Origin: Amorphophallus konjac | Lineage: Eukaryota; Streptophyta; Magnoliopsida; Alismatales; Araceae | Reading direction: 5' to 3' | NCBI GenBank assembly: GCA_022559845.1 | Contig: CM040118.1 | Span: 236,143,224 to 236,207,223 of the forward strand | DNA length: 64,000 nucleotides | Notes under the pieces: model-generated | Database searches by the model: none | The model's input: the letters and a program-made list of their open reading frames with translations, nothing else | Told to the model about the DNA's origin: nothing | Part shown: positions 11,905 to 23,039 of the stretch, piece after piece | How positions within the stretch are numbered: the stretch's first letter is position 1 | Layout: the number at the start of each line of letters is the position of its first letter | Position numbers and translations under genes: made by a program

Positions 11905-13532
11905 GTAGATTGGCTCTGGGGACTAGAGATGGGGTTCAACTGGTTTTAGTTGTATATGCTTCAAAGGAGGCCGAGAGCTGAGAGGGATTGGAGGGGAAGA
12001 GCCCCACACAGAGGTCCTTTTCACCATTACCATGCGGAGTCCAGAGGACAGCTTCAATATTATCTTTCATCGGCCTGGGAGGATTTCAGCAGCACCTCCC
12101 CCGTACCTAGCGTATGCCAGGGAGTGATAGACGATCACCCACGGAGTGCCGGGATGAAAGCCAGAATAAGGGGGGTATGGGACCCCTAGCCCGTGTATGT
12201 GATCACAACACCAACTTAATATCCCTTTGAGGCCATTGAAACTTATGCAGTGGCAGAGTTTCTCTGGCTCGTAAGGTTATGTAGGGGAGTTATCCCCAAT
12301 GATGTTTATCCCTTAGGTACATATGATGATCTGGGGTATCCTTCGACAGGATGCAAAGCTTGGTTGATCGGACTTCAAAGGGCATCTGTGTGGTTCCTTG
12401 GCCTGTAGCAGGAAGGCTTTCATCCGGGGTTCAAGGAATGGAGGATTCACAGCGTAAAGAAAGGATGGCAGGAAGCGTAGTTCCAGGCATAGGTTTCATT
12501 GGCCAAAAGGGGGGAGCTCTCGGCGCAGGGATTCTCGGCGCGGTAATGACCGCACCGGGAACCCGGCGCCGGGAGGCCCCCAGGCCGGGAAGGTTGTATC
12601 GCAAGAAGCTTTGTCTGGCTTGCTGAAGGGGCTAAAGCAAGGGGGATCTCTCGGAGGAGTAGTTCTCGGCGGGGAAATGACCACGCCGGGAAGGGGCTAA
12701 AGGGTTTATGGCTTAGTTGCGATACCCTGCTCAGGAGATTTTTGGGATTTCTGGCTCGGATTGAGGCAAGATCTGGGCTGTAGGAGGGGATTACATGGGG
12801 GTTAGCATCAGTCGAAGGGCAGATCATCCATTATTGAATCCTCGTGGGACGTATGGCATTTCCTCTACTCACCTGCTGCTCAGACGGTCAAGAGATTGAT
12901 GTCTCTGACCCTGAACGAGACGGGAGCTCGACAGACATCTATAATATCTGAGAAAATCATGATCCGAGGGGAAGGAAGAGGGGGGACAGAGCCCAATAAC
13001 CCATTGAACGAGGGTTGAGGTTCCGTCTTCATCCTTCACCAGAGAACAGGCTAGGGAGGGGGCGGTCGAAACATGAATCAGAAAGCTGTAACATTTGGGC
13101 AAACCGATATTCAGAAGAACAACCGATGCAAGAAGGGGAGAAAGACAGCAGACATTCCAATCGATCGAATGCTCAAACGAGCCATGTTGATCCTTCATTT
13201 CATTGCATCATCCCAAACCTATACAGATCGTAGAAGGTAAATGAAAGACATAGGTATGGAAATCGAGACCGGAATCCTCCGGCTACATTGATACATCGAG
13301 AAAGCCTCGCCAGATTACATCAGAAGAAAAGAAAACAAAGAAAGGAAAGCATGGGGGAGGGCGGAGCATTGACTCCTCTCCCTCCCCGGCTACCCACCTA
13401 AATCTCCCTTTCTTCTTCCTCTCTCAGCTTCTTCTTTCTTTCCCTCTCGGTCTCTCTTCTGGCTTTTTTCTATCTGATTTTCGTTTCTACTGTTCCTCCT
13501 CCCTTTTCGTCTCCGTCTCCGAAGGGAAGGGG

Positions 13533-13539
13533 CTTTATA
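13533..13539 (-). promoter_or_regulatory. Sense TATA box of the LTR (left copy)
   Basis: Minus reads GGCTATAAAGCCCC, with CGGCG motifs just upstream (13560-13660) and a CT/GA-rich leader downstream, typical of a plant LTR promoter. Confidence 0.6.
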
Positions 13540-14293
13540 GCCGTCCCTTTTTTGCCTTCTCGGCAGGCACCTCACGGCGCGCCTCAGCTGAGGGCTTCCC
13601 GGCGCGCAGGCTCCAGCCTCTTGGTGAAGCCATTGGGCTTTGACAAGGTGGCTCCCGGCGCCACTATTACAGGCCCATTTAGGTCTCTTTGACCAGGCCT
13701 TTCATAGGCCCCTCACGTACATCAGTACCCAAGAGGGTCCCCCATTGGTAATATATTTTGTATTGAGATCATTAGTAGGGTTTTCATCAGTCCGCAGACA
13801 GGGGTTTCATCAGTATTGCCATCTGAATGATGACAAAACCGGGCATCATTTTATTGATATCGGCACCTGAATGGTGACGAGATCGGACATCAGCTTTAGT
13901 CTAGGAAGACTTCAGCCGGGTGTATAATCTGTGGAGACGATTCTTCTTGTGTTCTGACTTTGCAAAAGCCTTTACAATCTTCATCTGCCGGTACCGGCTT
14001 CATCTTTATCTTACATCACATCTGTCAATAAGCCGACATCTGACTTACCATGACATGTCATCTGTGGATTTTTGGATGAGCCAGTAACACAGTTCCTATT
14101 AAAGTGTGCTAGGAAGTCTCATTAGTCAAGCGACTATTGCTTTGTTAGTGCTGCCATCTGAGTGACATCGACACCGGACATCAGCTCGGCCGACAAAGGC
14201 TTCAGCCGGGTAAATGGTTGACGAGCTTCATCATTGGTCTTTCACTGTGGGTATGATCTGCTTCCACCGTTGTTCATTTTCAAGGTGTCAACA

Positions 14294-14307
14294 AATGCCC
14301 CCCACCT
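14294..14307 (-). other. Polypurine tract of the 25-kb element
   Basis: Minus AGGTGGGGGGCATT abuts the 3' LTR start TGTTGACA. Confidence 0.8.
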
Positions 14308-15049
14308 GCGGGCGGCGTAAGCGCAGAATAAGCGGCACGGGGCCTGCAGGTGACTTTCATTATTCGAGGGTATCTTCCTCAATTTCTTTTCAATCCGGTC
14401 CTTAGACCTGATCATCTCGTTGCAACAATATTCTGCACACGTATCTTTCTTTTCTATCTTCATATTGTTTGACTTTATTTTCAGCTTTTTGGAGCTTCTC
14501 GGCACGAGGCCATAGGCTTCTCGGCGCGTAAAAACCTCTCGGCGTGGAGACGGGGTCTCGTCGCGCCTAGCTTCCCGGCGCAGAGGGCTTCTCGGCGCGG
14601 AGGGCTTCTCGGCGCGCATTTTGGCCGAAGGGGGGGGCTCTCGGCCTGGGGGTTCTCGGCGCGTGTTTTACCGCGCCGAGAACCCTTCGCTTCGGGCTTC
14701 TATTTGAGGCGCCGAAAGCCTCTTGGCTTCTCATTATTCACAGCTCCTTCTCTCTCTTCACTTTCTTTTCTCTCTCGGTGGTGGCGGCGAGCTCCTCCCC
14801 TCCGACCGTCCGGCTTCTTCCCGTCTTATTAGATTTCGCCCCGGGTAGGACGCTCTTCGGGGATTTAATCCCCTTTTGCTTCGGGATCACCCCCTCTTGG
14901 TTGGTGACTCCCTATTCTCCTTGGGCAGACCCCGAATAAGGGGAGATGCTGCCGAAATTTTCATAGGGTCTCATGTTATAATCTTTAAAAGACTGCCCAT
15001 TGTTCTAGGACTTTTAATTCACTTTTCTTCTTTGATTGCAGACACGGCA
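14308..15049 (+). promoter_or_regulatory. Upstream region and 5' UTR of the antisense PMD gene
   Basis: Some ten copies of TTCTCGGCG or TTCCCGGCG lie between 14495 and 14690. They are followed by a weak TATA-like TTCTATTTG (14697), a long CT-rich stretch (14745-14785) typical of plant 5' leaders, and a good 3' splice site TTTGATTGCAG (15031-15041) nine bases before the ATG. A donor such as GGGTAGG at 14843-14849 would give a leader intron of about 200 bases. No other gene is seen here. Confidence 0.45.
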
Positions 15050-17863
15050 ATGGCTTCAGGCTCTGCTGCGGCATCCCCTGGAGGTGTCGAGGCCAGTTCG
15101 TCGGCCCAGCCAGATATATCACGGGCCACAGTAAACGTGCTGAATGTGCACAGCCTCGACTTCGGATACGACAAGATCGCTTCCGTTGATGAATCATCCG
15201 ATTCTGATACCGATACGGTGTCAACATCCCGGGTATACTCCACTGCCATGGAAACATGCTTCAGACGGGGCACTGATTATCGCCCAGATTTCCTGAAGGA
15301 CAAACACTTGCTGCCGTTTATCCGGACCTTCACCGTGGGTGGAATGCGGAACTACCGAATAGCTCGTACAGTTGAAGCCGCAATTCTGGTTGAGAGAGAC
15401 AGCCTGAAAGATTCAGTATATCGCGGAAAGGCTATATATCTTCCCGGGGAGAAGCGTGACTGGGATGCAGTCCTTGGCATATCGGAGCTGGAGCCGGAAA
15501 AGAAAATGCTGACCCGGGCCCCGGAGTTCACACCTGCTCGGTGGGATAATGCCAGTGGCTGAGTCAATAGGGAGAAGCCCGGCTATGGTCTCTTCCTGGC
15601 GCTAGTGAAGTGGGGGTACCGCGAAGAGCCTTTTGTGTTGAATTGTTCGGCCAGTCAGTTCAAGTATCATTTGGCCGCTGGTTGCTTTGGGGATACCAAG
15701 ATCACTGACGCCCACCTATTTCGAGCAGGAGCCGTGGAATTTACTAAGTTTGTTCTGAAGGAATATGCCCCTCTGCTGATCAGAGCCGGCGTATATCATA
15801 GTGTCTTTGCTTCCAGATTTTGATATCCCATATCCCGAGGGTTATGCTGTGGGATGTTCGAGGTCTTCTGCCCCTTATTCAACATATTTTATACAGCAGA
15901 GGGTGAGACATCTCTTGACCTCTGGAGTCTGTCACAGCTTTCCGGACTGCCTATTGACGTCGAGCCGTATGAAGAAGTCTGCTTGGCAGATTCTGAGAAG
16001 GATAGCTCCGATGGTGAAGGCAAATATTCCATTGGCTTCTCATACCGGTACCTGATGAAGGCATATCGCTCCATCTGTCTGGCGTACAGTAGAGGGTCCT
16101 CCAAAGGTTATCATCCCCGGGAGAAAGGCAGCAAGCTGAGGATCCGGGTAGGGCAGTGGATTCAGTACTTCTTTGACGGTCCCCTGAAATATGCCGACTT
16201 CCCTTCCGTGGGTCCGACTGCTAGCAAGCAGGTAAGGGCTCCTCGTTATAAGTCGGCGCTGCCATCTTCATTGCGCCGTGCAGGCAGCTGTGGTCCCAAC
16301 CCAGCAGGCATAGACCCCATCATACATTGTGCGGCTTACTTCACATTCTGGCTGTGCACTTTCACTCTCCCTCAAGGGGACGAGACAACCATCCGGCCAG
16401 AAGCTATATATCCGGCCTGTCAGATGGCCTGGGGAATGAGGCTGTCGCTCTGCCCAGTGGCCCTGTGTTTGATATACAAGTCTTTGGGGGATCTGTACAA
16501 GCATCGGACTCCCCGTTCTTTGAGGACCGTGGGTCCTTTTCATTTCTTCAACGCCTGGGTCTGCAGTTTATTTCTTGAGTTGGCTCCCAGAACTTTGCAG
16601 GCAGATACAATACTACCCAGAATGATTGAGTTTGCCAGTGCTGAACCTGGTCCTTTCTATGATCAGCTGTTCAAAATAAGGGGTCGACTGATAATGGTGC
16701 CGGTGGATGCCCCTGGCAGTATTCATTTCTGGAGCTTGGCAACAGGTTCAGCTCCTTTGATTCATTCTCAGAGAGAGTGCAAGCTGGAAGAGGTAGAGAC
16801 CTATATTCATCCTGTCTCAGGGGTTAACACTGCTCGGCCAATCCTAGAGCCGGAGCTGGTCAGATGGGCCATGGCCATCCGGCCTAGTGTCTTAGTTTTC
16901 AGAAAGGGTGGCCTGCTCCTTCTGGAACCATACTATCCATTCCGCTTTGGGCGGAACTTTGGTTACGACCAGCATATCCCCACAACGGTTGCTCAATTTC
17001 CCTTGGATAGCCGGGCTAAGCATGGGTCCACCATTGTCGGCGATGGCCGATTGTGGTGGGATTTTTACCATCGCCAGGACGGTGCAGTTTTCAGAGTTCC
17101 CACAGTTTCTAACCGTGTTTCCCGGGTAACATCAGAATATATCAAATGGTGGAACATTCGAACCAGCTTTTACAGGGATAGTAGAGGTGCATTCTGGGAC
17201 GTGGCCGAGCGTTCCTTTCTGAAACAACAGCCCGGGCCAGTGTTTGACATCCCCGAGGCCCACCTGAAAAGGCTTTATTCACAGCACCAGAGGGAGGCGG
17301 AGAACTATCTGGCCCAGCGTCGGGCTTTGAAGGAAAAGAATTCCGACCCGCCTGCTCCTATTTTCGCTGCTATCAACGAGGACACTTTCATGCAGAGCTT
17401 GAAACATCTGAGCCATGTAGGGGGCGCTCGTTTGGAGGCGCAACAATACCCATTTCTTGTCGAAGAGCCGCTCCCGGCAGTAGTCCCTTGGAGGGGTCCG
17501 ACAGATAGATTTCATCCCTATAGGACGTTTGTGGGCCGGGAAGATAGAACCCAGACGTACTACAAGCAAACGTCTTGGCTGTTTATTCTGCTAAATTTAC
17601 ATGGGTTATCTGCAGAAAGCCCGATAGCCGGCATATTGAACAAGCGTTGTTTGTCTCTTTTCATTATGTCGACGGCTGGGGTATGGACCACCTCGACTTA
17701 TTTCGGTGTCTTGACCTTCATGGTCATAGTGACCTGGCAGCTTTAGTGGAGAAGTGCCAGGTACTTGGCGATGTATGCTGGCTTATCAAGGAGGTTGCTT
17801 CCCGCTCCAAGGAGGTAGCTTATCTGTACTGGCCGCTCTCTGTCTTTTACGACGGCCCAGCAG

Positions 17864-17956
17864 GTATGATCTCTTCTTTTCTGACTGCGGTGATTTCTGC
17901 TCAGTATTCACACTTTGCATCCACTGATCACATTACTTCTCTGACATCTTCAACAG
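17864..17956 (+). other. Intron in the PMD gene
   Basis: Donor CAG|GTATGA and acceptor TTCAACAG|AC, 93 bases, T-rich. Splicing joins GPA to DRPDIKRQ in frame; because the length is a multiple of three, retention would also stay open. Confidence 0.6.
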
Positions 17957-18247
17957 ACAGGCCTGATATAAAGCGACAGGGGCTTTATAGAAAAATCATT
18001 GCACAGGCTGAGAAGCCTACTTATTTTGAAATCCCTGCAGCAGCACCGACTACTACTCCCCTACCTTCCGGCAAGAAGAGAAAGGCTTCCGTAGTTAAGG
18101 CTACAGTTGGGAAGGCCAGGAAGGCCAAGAAGACTTATGCTCAGCAATCGGCTTCGGTAGCTATGGACACCGGGACCCCTCTCCCTGATATTCCCTCATT
18201 TGATGACTTCGAATCTAAAAGGGAGGCTGCTCAGACATCGGTTCAGG

Positions 18248-18336
18248 GTAACATCAATAACCTGCAATTGCATTCTTCATCCTCTTTTGCTGGATTTCAA
18301 AGAAGTCCTTGAATCTGACCCCTCCCTTTTGCACAG
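18248..18336 (+). other. Intron in the PMD gene
   Basis: Donor CAGG|GTAACA and acceptor TTTTGCACAG|CCC, 89 bases. It removes an in-frame stop at 18310 and joins SVQ to QEPAMASS in phase. Confidence 0.7.
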
Positions 18337-18411
18337 CCCAAGAGCCAGCTATGGCATCTTCTATGGTGGAGACCAGGCTGCCTTCTCCCACGCCGGCTAG
18401 TGAGGCGGAGG

Positions 18412-18488
18412 GTAAGCATGCCTTTTTCATCTTTTCCTGCATATTTCAATTACTTTTCATTGTCCCTCTCACAAGCTTTTCCCTATAG
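18412..18488 (+). other. Intron in the PMD gene
   Basis: Donor GGAG|GTAAGC and acceptor TTCCCTATAG|TG, 77 bases, strongly T-rich, textbook plant intron. It joins SEAE to TVGEETE with the correct phase. Confidence 0.8.
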
Positions 18489-18949
18489 TGACGGTCGGTG
18501 AGGAGACTGAAATTACGGGAGAGGCTGGCGATATTACTCAGCCACGGGAGGGTCATAAGACCCAGACGAAACGGGGCCTCGTCCCTATGAGGCGTATAGT
18601 TACCCGGTCTTCATCCAGGCAGACGTTAGAAATGGCGGCCCCGCCCGTGGATAGTGTAGAAATTTCCTCAAGTAGCTCCGCGACCGCTTCTGAGGCAGAT
18701 GGAGAAGAAGCAGGCTTCAGCGAGAGCGAGACGGAGGGTGTTTCCAAATCAGAGGCCCCATCCGCATGCCCCGCCATTGTCCCATTATTCACCCCCTCCA
18801 AGTTGCTGGCGCTATCTCCTGAGGAGGAGTTGCAAGAGGAGTTTGTCGGGCTCGACACCGAGATTGACATAACTCCACCATTTGTTACTCCGACTACGGA
18901 GCTTCCTTCTCTTTCACCCCACTTCGAGGGTGTGGACCCTGCTTCAAAG

Positions 18950-19025
18950 GTGGGTTCCTTTTCATATTTGTTGCTTCATCTGTTTCTTTCATCTAGTGCT
19001 GAAAGTTGCTTTGCTTTGGTCTTAG
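18950..19025 (+). other. Intron in the PMD gene
   Basis: Donor AAAG|GTGGGT and acceptor TTTGGTCTTAG|GG, 76 bases, T-rich. It joins the DPASK frame to GIVTASSD, whose frame then stays open to the stop at 19887-19889. Confidence 0.75.
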
Positions 19026-19889
19026 GGCATTGTCACTGCTAGCTCAGACACAACCGCAGCTATCACGGACATTTCTTCTACGAACTGGGCTATTGTCCCT
19101 TTTCTGCCTTTAACTTGCATGGGAGTTCCTGAGATCATTCGCCCTGTGCTAGTGCGGATACAGTCTTCGACATATTTAGCATCGTTGGACTTAGGGGCCT
19201 CAGGAGGGAGTTGCATTCCTATCAGAGCTTCGGATTTCAGAGCCGAAGCCGATCCATCTAGAAGCTCTGCTTTTATACCGGCTGCAGTAATGTCAATTGC
19301 GCCCGAGTCAGCAGTCCCTGCCATAGTGGCTATAGAGACTGGACTTCTGCCTTTTCCGACTATAGCAGCTCCTTCCCTGTCACCAGAAAGAGCAGCTGAA
19401 GATGAAGCCCCTATTCAAGAGACTCATGAAGAGGCAGCTCCATCCTTCATCGATTCCCCCCTTGTGGATGTTCAAGCTATAGCTTCCGATACAGCGATAG
19501 GGGAGGAATCTTCAGCTCAGCAGGAGAGCACAGAAAAGGACTGGCCAGCCCTTACAGCAGATCTGCCGTCTTCGTCCTCTCACCCGGATGTTGCATTGTG
19601 GGAAGATATCGATGGCGAGGTGACCTTTGAAGTCGTCCCCTCTGCCTCCTTCGACTTCGCTTCCTCTGACAACTTTGTCTGGCAGCATCTGGACATGCTA
19701 CGTCAGCTGGTAGAATCCCAACCTGGCTTGACGTATCTGCAACTGAAGGAAATCGCCAATCGCTTCACTGCTGGCTTGCAGGCCATGGGCTGCCCTTCAC
19801 TGTTGGTGGAAGCAAACGTCCTATTGGCCATGTGTGTCGTAAGGGAGACGATTTGCCGGAATGCAAATGAGGGGCTCTCATCAGAGTAG

Positions 19890-20850
19890 ACGTATGGTCT
19901 AGGCTGGGTAGAGACTATTACAGGTGGGACATTGAAAAGGATATGTGGTTCTCATCAGAACGGACATAAAGTACGAACTGGACAGATTGTATCATTGGCC
20001 GGGCGATGTACCGATCAGCCAACGGTTGACTTCATCATCGATATTGAGCTTATATCGATGCAAGGGGGATTTTAGAATAGACGTAAGGTCTAAACTGGGT
20101 AGGGTTTCATCATTGATCGGGCAAGGTGCCGGTCGATCAATAGCGGGTTTCATCATCGATATTGGGTTTATATCGACACAAAGGGATTTCATGAGTTTCA
20201 TCAGAATAGACGTAAGGTCTAAACTGGATAGGGTATTATCATTGATCGGGCAAGGTGCCAATCGATCAACAGTTGGTTTCATCATCGATATTGGGTTTAT
20301 ATCGATGCAAAGGGATTTCATGAGTTTCATCAGAATAGACGTAAGGTCTAAACTGGATAGGGTTTCATCATTGATCGGGCAAGGTGCCAATCGATCAACA
20401 GTTGGTTTCATCAATATTGGGTTTATATTGACGCAAAGGGATTTCATGAGTTTCATCAGAATAGACGTAAGGTCTAAACCGGACAGAGGATTTCATCATT
20501 GATCGGGCGAGGTGCCGGTCGATCAACGGTGGGACGTACGTAAAGGTGTAGGTCTCGTCAGGACAGACGTAAGGTCTATTCCGACAGGTTTTATCGCAGG
20601 TGGGGCTTGCCAAGAAATGCGTAGGTTTCATCAGGACAGACGTGAGGTCCGAGCTGGACAGGCTTTAGCAGAATGGTGATGGGTTTCATCGTCGGTGGGA
20701 TGTTTGAAAGAGGGTATGTAGATTTCATCAGGGTAAACGTAAGGTCTACCCCGGAAGGGTTTTATCATCGGTGGGGAATGGAGCCAACTGACCGGCGGAA
20801 GGTTTCATCAGTGAAGGGGAGGTAAAGGCAGCGTGCCGGTTGGCATGGAA
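19890..20850. repeat. 129-bp tandem array and degenerate flanks
   Basis: A GATCGGGC landmark recurs at 20115, 20244, 20373 and 20501, a period of 129/129/128 bases. Each unit contains GATCGGGCAAGGTGCC...CGATCAAC and ATAGACGTAAGGTCTAAACTGG. Units before 20100 and after 20550 are diverged. Because 129 is a multiple of three, open frames of about 150-185 codons run through both strands, but no protein family is recognisable. Confidence 0.9.
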
Positions 20851-21088
20851 CTTCGAATTACCACATTACTGACCCAAGCGCCCTTTCGGGTTTTCACCGG
20901 AGCCAGCCCCCTCTTGCTATTGCCCACGCGCCCTTTCGGGTTTTCACGTGGCGGGGTACCCGATTTTGCCTGCAGTGCCCTTTCGGGTTTTCACCACAGC
21001 TGGGTTTTAGCCATTTTTGCCCTTGTTCAGAATGTCCGAACAAGTCTGGCGGGGTATCTCTATTTTTAACCCCATCTTTTTTTATTTA

Positions 21089-21090
<2 letters not shown>
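20850..21090. repeat. Block repeat copy 1 (CCCTTTCGGGTTTTCAC triplet)
   Basis: This block contains three copies of GCCCTTTCGGGTTTTCAC separated by 50-60 bases, and ends with CTATTTTTAACCCCATCTTT. A near-identical block is at 22330-22556, so the pair flanks the 126-bp array. Related CGAAAGGGC strings are common in the 3' regions of Tat elements, as I recall. Confidence 0.85.

Positions 21091-21091
<1 letters not shown>

Positions 21092-21121
<30 letters not shown>
21092..21121. repeat. (TA)n microsatellite
   Basis: About 15 consecutive TA units follow block repeat copy 1. Confidence 0.98.
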
Positions 21122-21125
<4 letters not shown>

Positions 21126-21149
21126 AATTGGGATTTTAGAACGGATCAG

Positions 21150-22320
21150 GAGATGTGCTGCTTCATCAGTGGCTGCTCTTATCATCGGTATTGGGTATAT
21201 ACCGATGCAAGGATTTCATAGGCTTCATCAGGATAGACGTAAGGTCTAAACTGGATAGGTTTCATCATTGATCGGGCAGGATGCCGACCGATCAACAGCA
21301 GGTTTCATCATCGGTATTGGGTTTATACCAATGCAAGGATTTCGTAAGTTTCATCAGGATAGACGTAAGGTCTAAACCGGACAGGTTTTACCATTGATCG
21401 GGCAGTGCGCCAATCGATCAACAGCAGGTTTCATCATCGGTATTGGGTTTATACCAATGCAAAGATTTCATATGTTTCATCAGGATAGACGTAGGGTCTA
21501 GCCCGGACAGGTTTCATCGCTGATCGGGCAGGATGCCGACCGATCAACAGCATGTTTCATCATCGGTATTGGGTTTATACCAATGCAAGGATTTCGTAAG
21601 TTTTATCAGGATAGACGTAAGGTCTAAACTGGATAGGTTTCATCATTGATCGGGCAGGATGCCGACCGATCAACAGCAGGTTTCATCATCGGTATTGGGT
21701 TTATACCAATGCAAGGATTTCGTAAGTTTCATCAGGATAGACGTAAGGTCTAAACCGGATAGGTTTTATCATTGATCGGGCAAGATGCCGACCGATCAAC
21801 AGCAGGTTTCATCATCGGTATTGGGTTTATACCAATGCAAGGATTTCGTAAGTTTCATCAGGATAGACGTAAGGTCTAAACCGGACAGGTTTTATCATTG
21901 ATCGGGCAGTGCGCCAATCGATCAACAGCAGGTTTCATCATCGGTATTGGGTTTATACCAATGCAAAGATTTCATATGTTTCATCAGGATAGACGTAGGG
22001 TCTAAACTGGACAGGTTTCATCGCTGATCGGGCAGTGCGCCAATCGATCAACAGCAGGTTTCATCATCGGTATTGGGTTTATACCAATGCAAAGATTTCA
22101 TATGTTTCATCAGGATAGACGTAGGGTCTAAACTGAATAGGTTTCATCATTGATCGGGCAGGATGCCGATCGATCAACGGTGAACTTCACCATGGTGGGA
22201 CTTTGGACAAGGTATGAGGGTTTTATCAGGACAGACGTAGGGTCTATACTGGGTGGGTTTGATCGTTGATCGGGCAAGATGCCGGTCGATCGACGAGAGG
22301 TTTATGGCGGGAGGTGAGGC
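21150..22320. repeat. 126-bp tandem array
   Basis: GATCGGGC landmarks fall at 21270, 21396, 21522, 21648, 21774, 21900, 22026 and 22152, exactly 126 bases apart each time; a diverged ninth unit follows at about 22268. Units contain a hairpin-capable TGATCGG...CCGATCA pair and GGTATTGGG...ATACCAAT. Unit variants alternate (GGATGCCGACC versus GTGCGCCAATC), suggesting higher-order duplication. Confidence 0.95.
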
Positions 22321-22329
22321 TTCTTTAGG

Positions 22330-22556
22330 ATCACCACGTTACTGACTCAAGCGCCCTTTCGGGTTTTCGCCGGGGTCAGCCCCCTCTTGCTTTTGCCCAC
22401 GCGCCCTTTCGGGTTTTCACGTGGCGGGGTACCCGATTTTGCCTGAAGTGCCCTTTCGAGTTTTCACCACAGCTGGGTTTTAGCCATTTTTGCCCTTGCT
22501 CAGAAAACCTGAACAAGACCGGCGGGGTCTCTCTATTTTTAACCCCATCTTTTTTA
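22330..22556. repeat. Block repeat copy 2
   Basis: This is the second copy of the 20850-21090 block, with the same three GCCCTTTCGGGTTTTC-type motifs (one mutated to TTTCGAG) and the same CTATTTTTAACCCCATC end. Confidence 0.85.
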
Positions 22557-22644
22557 TTTATTTATTTTCATTCTTTTATTCTCTCTTCCCCTCTTTTTTA
22601 GGAGGGTGACAAGTCGGAATGCCATTAGATCATGATGAGGGATG

Positions 22645-23030
22645 GCTTGGCTAGGGCGGAGTGCCGCTACACCAAGAAAGGGTGTAGCTCGGCTAGGGTC
22701 GGATGCTGCTAGACCAAGGAAAGGGTATATCTCGGCTAGGGCTAGATGCCGCTAAGCCAAGGAAAGGGTGTATCTCGGCTAGGGTGGGATGCCACTAAGC
22801 CAAGGAAAGGGTGTATCTCGGCTAGGGCGGGATGCCACTAAGCCAAGGAAATGGTGTATTTCGGCTAGGGCTGGATGCCGCTAAGCCAAGGAAAGGGTGT
22901 ATCTCGGCTTGGGCGGGATGCCACTAAGCCAAGGAAAGGGTGTATCTCGGCTAGGGCTGGATGCCGCTAGACCAAGGAAAAGGTGTATCTCGGCTAGGGC
23001 TGGATGCCACTAAGCCAAGGAAAGGTAGTT
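22645..23030. repeat. 43-bp tandem array
   Basis: The landmark CTCGGCT recurs at 22688, 22731, 22774, 22817, 22860 (mutated), 22903, 22946 and 22989, an exact 43-base period, with a ninth degenerate unit before. Units read GGTGTATCTCGGCTAGGGC, then GGATGCCGCTAAGCCAAGGA. The array ends just after the pol stop codon. Confidence 0.95.
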
Positions 23031-23039
23031 TTGGCCCGA

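Larger units (their letters stand above)
10733..14293 (-). repeat. 3' LTR of the 25-kb element
   Basis: It is nearly identical to 32472-36039. The terminal dinucleotide on the left has mutated (TATGGGG versus TGTGAAG in the other copy), but the TSD fixes the boundary. It contains a sense-orientation TATA box (13533-13539) and, on the opposite strand, another at 11897-11904, with clusters of a CGGCG motif upstream of both. No protein-coding signal is seen. Confidence 0.92.
15050..19889 (+). pseudogene. Antisense gene with plant mobile domain and four introns (decayed)
   Basis: Start ATG at 15050 (MASGSAAASP) follows a splice acceptor. The frame encodes a PMD-like protein (PF10536 type): residues around 16924-16980 read EPYYPFRFGRNFGYDQHIP, matching the family's YNP-R-A-QFGYDQ-VP signature, and an earlier WSLSQLSGLPI segment matches its N-terminal part. 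Downstream are a basic linker (KKRKASVVKATVGKARKAKK) and a Ser/Glu-rich tail. Four GT-AG introns join the reading frames in phase: 17864-17956, 18248-18336, 18412-18488 and 18950-19025. Decay: TGA for Trp at 15560, two compensating one-base shifts near 15815 and 15850, and a shift near 17570. Spliced coding length is about 4.5 kb (roughly 1500 residues). PMD proteins occur as host silencing factors and as transposon-carried genes; its job here is unknown. Confidence 0.8.

Noticed and set aside
10959..13233. Several 60-130 codon ORFs in the LTR of the 25-kb element (also at 32882-34973)
   Set aside because: They lie wholly in LTR sequence, occur on both strands and show no domain; the pairs are alike only because the LTRs are alike.
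16231..16282. Additional intron (CAG|GTAAGG ... GTGCAG|GC) in the PMD gene
   Set aside because: About 52 bases, shorter than normal plant introns, and the frame is open across it; kept as exon.
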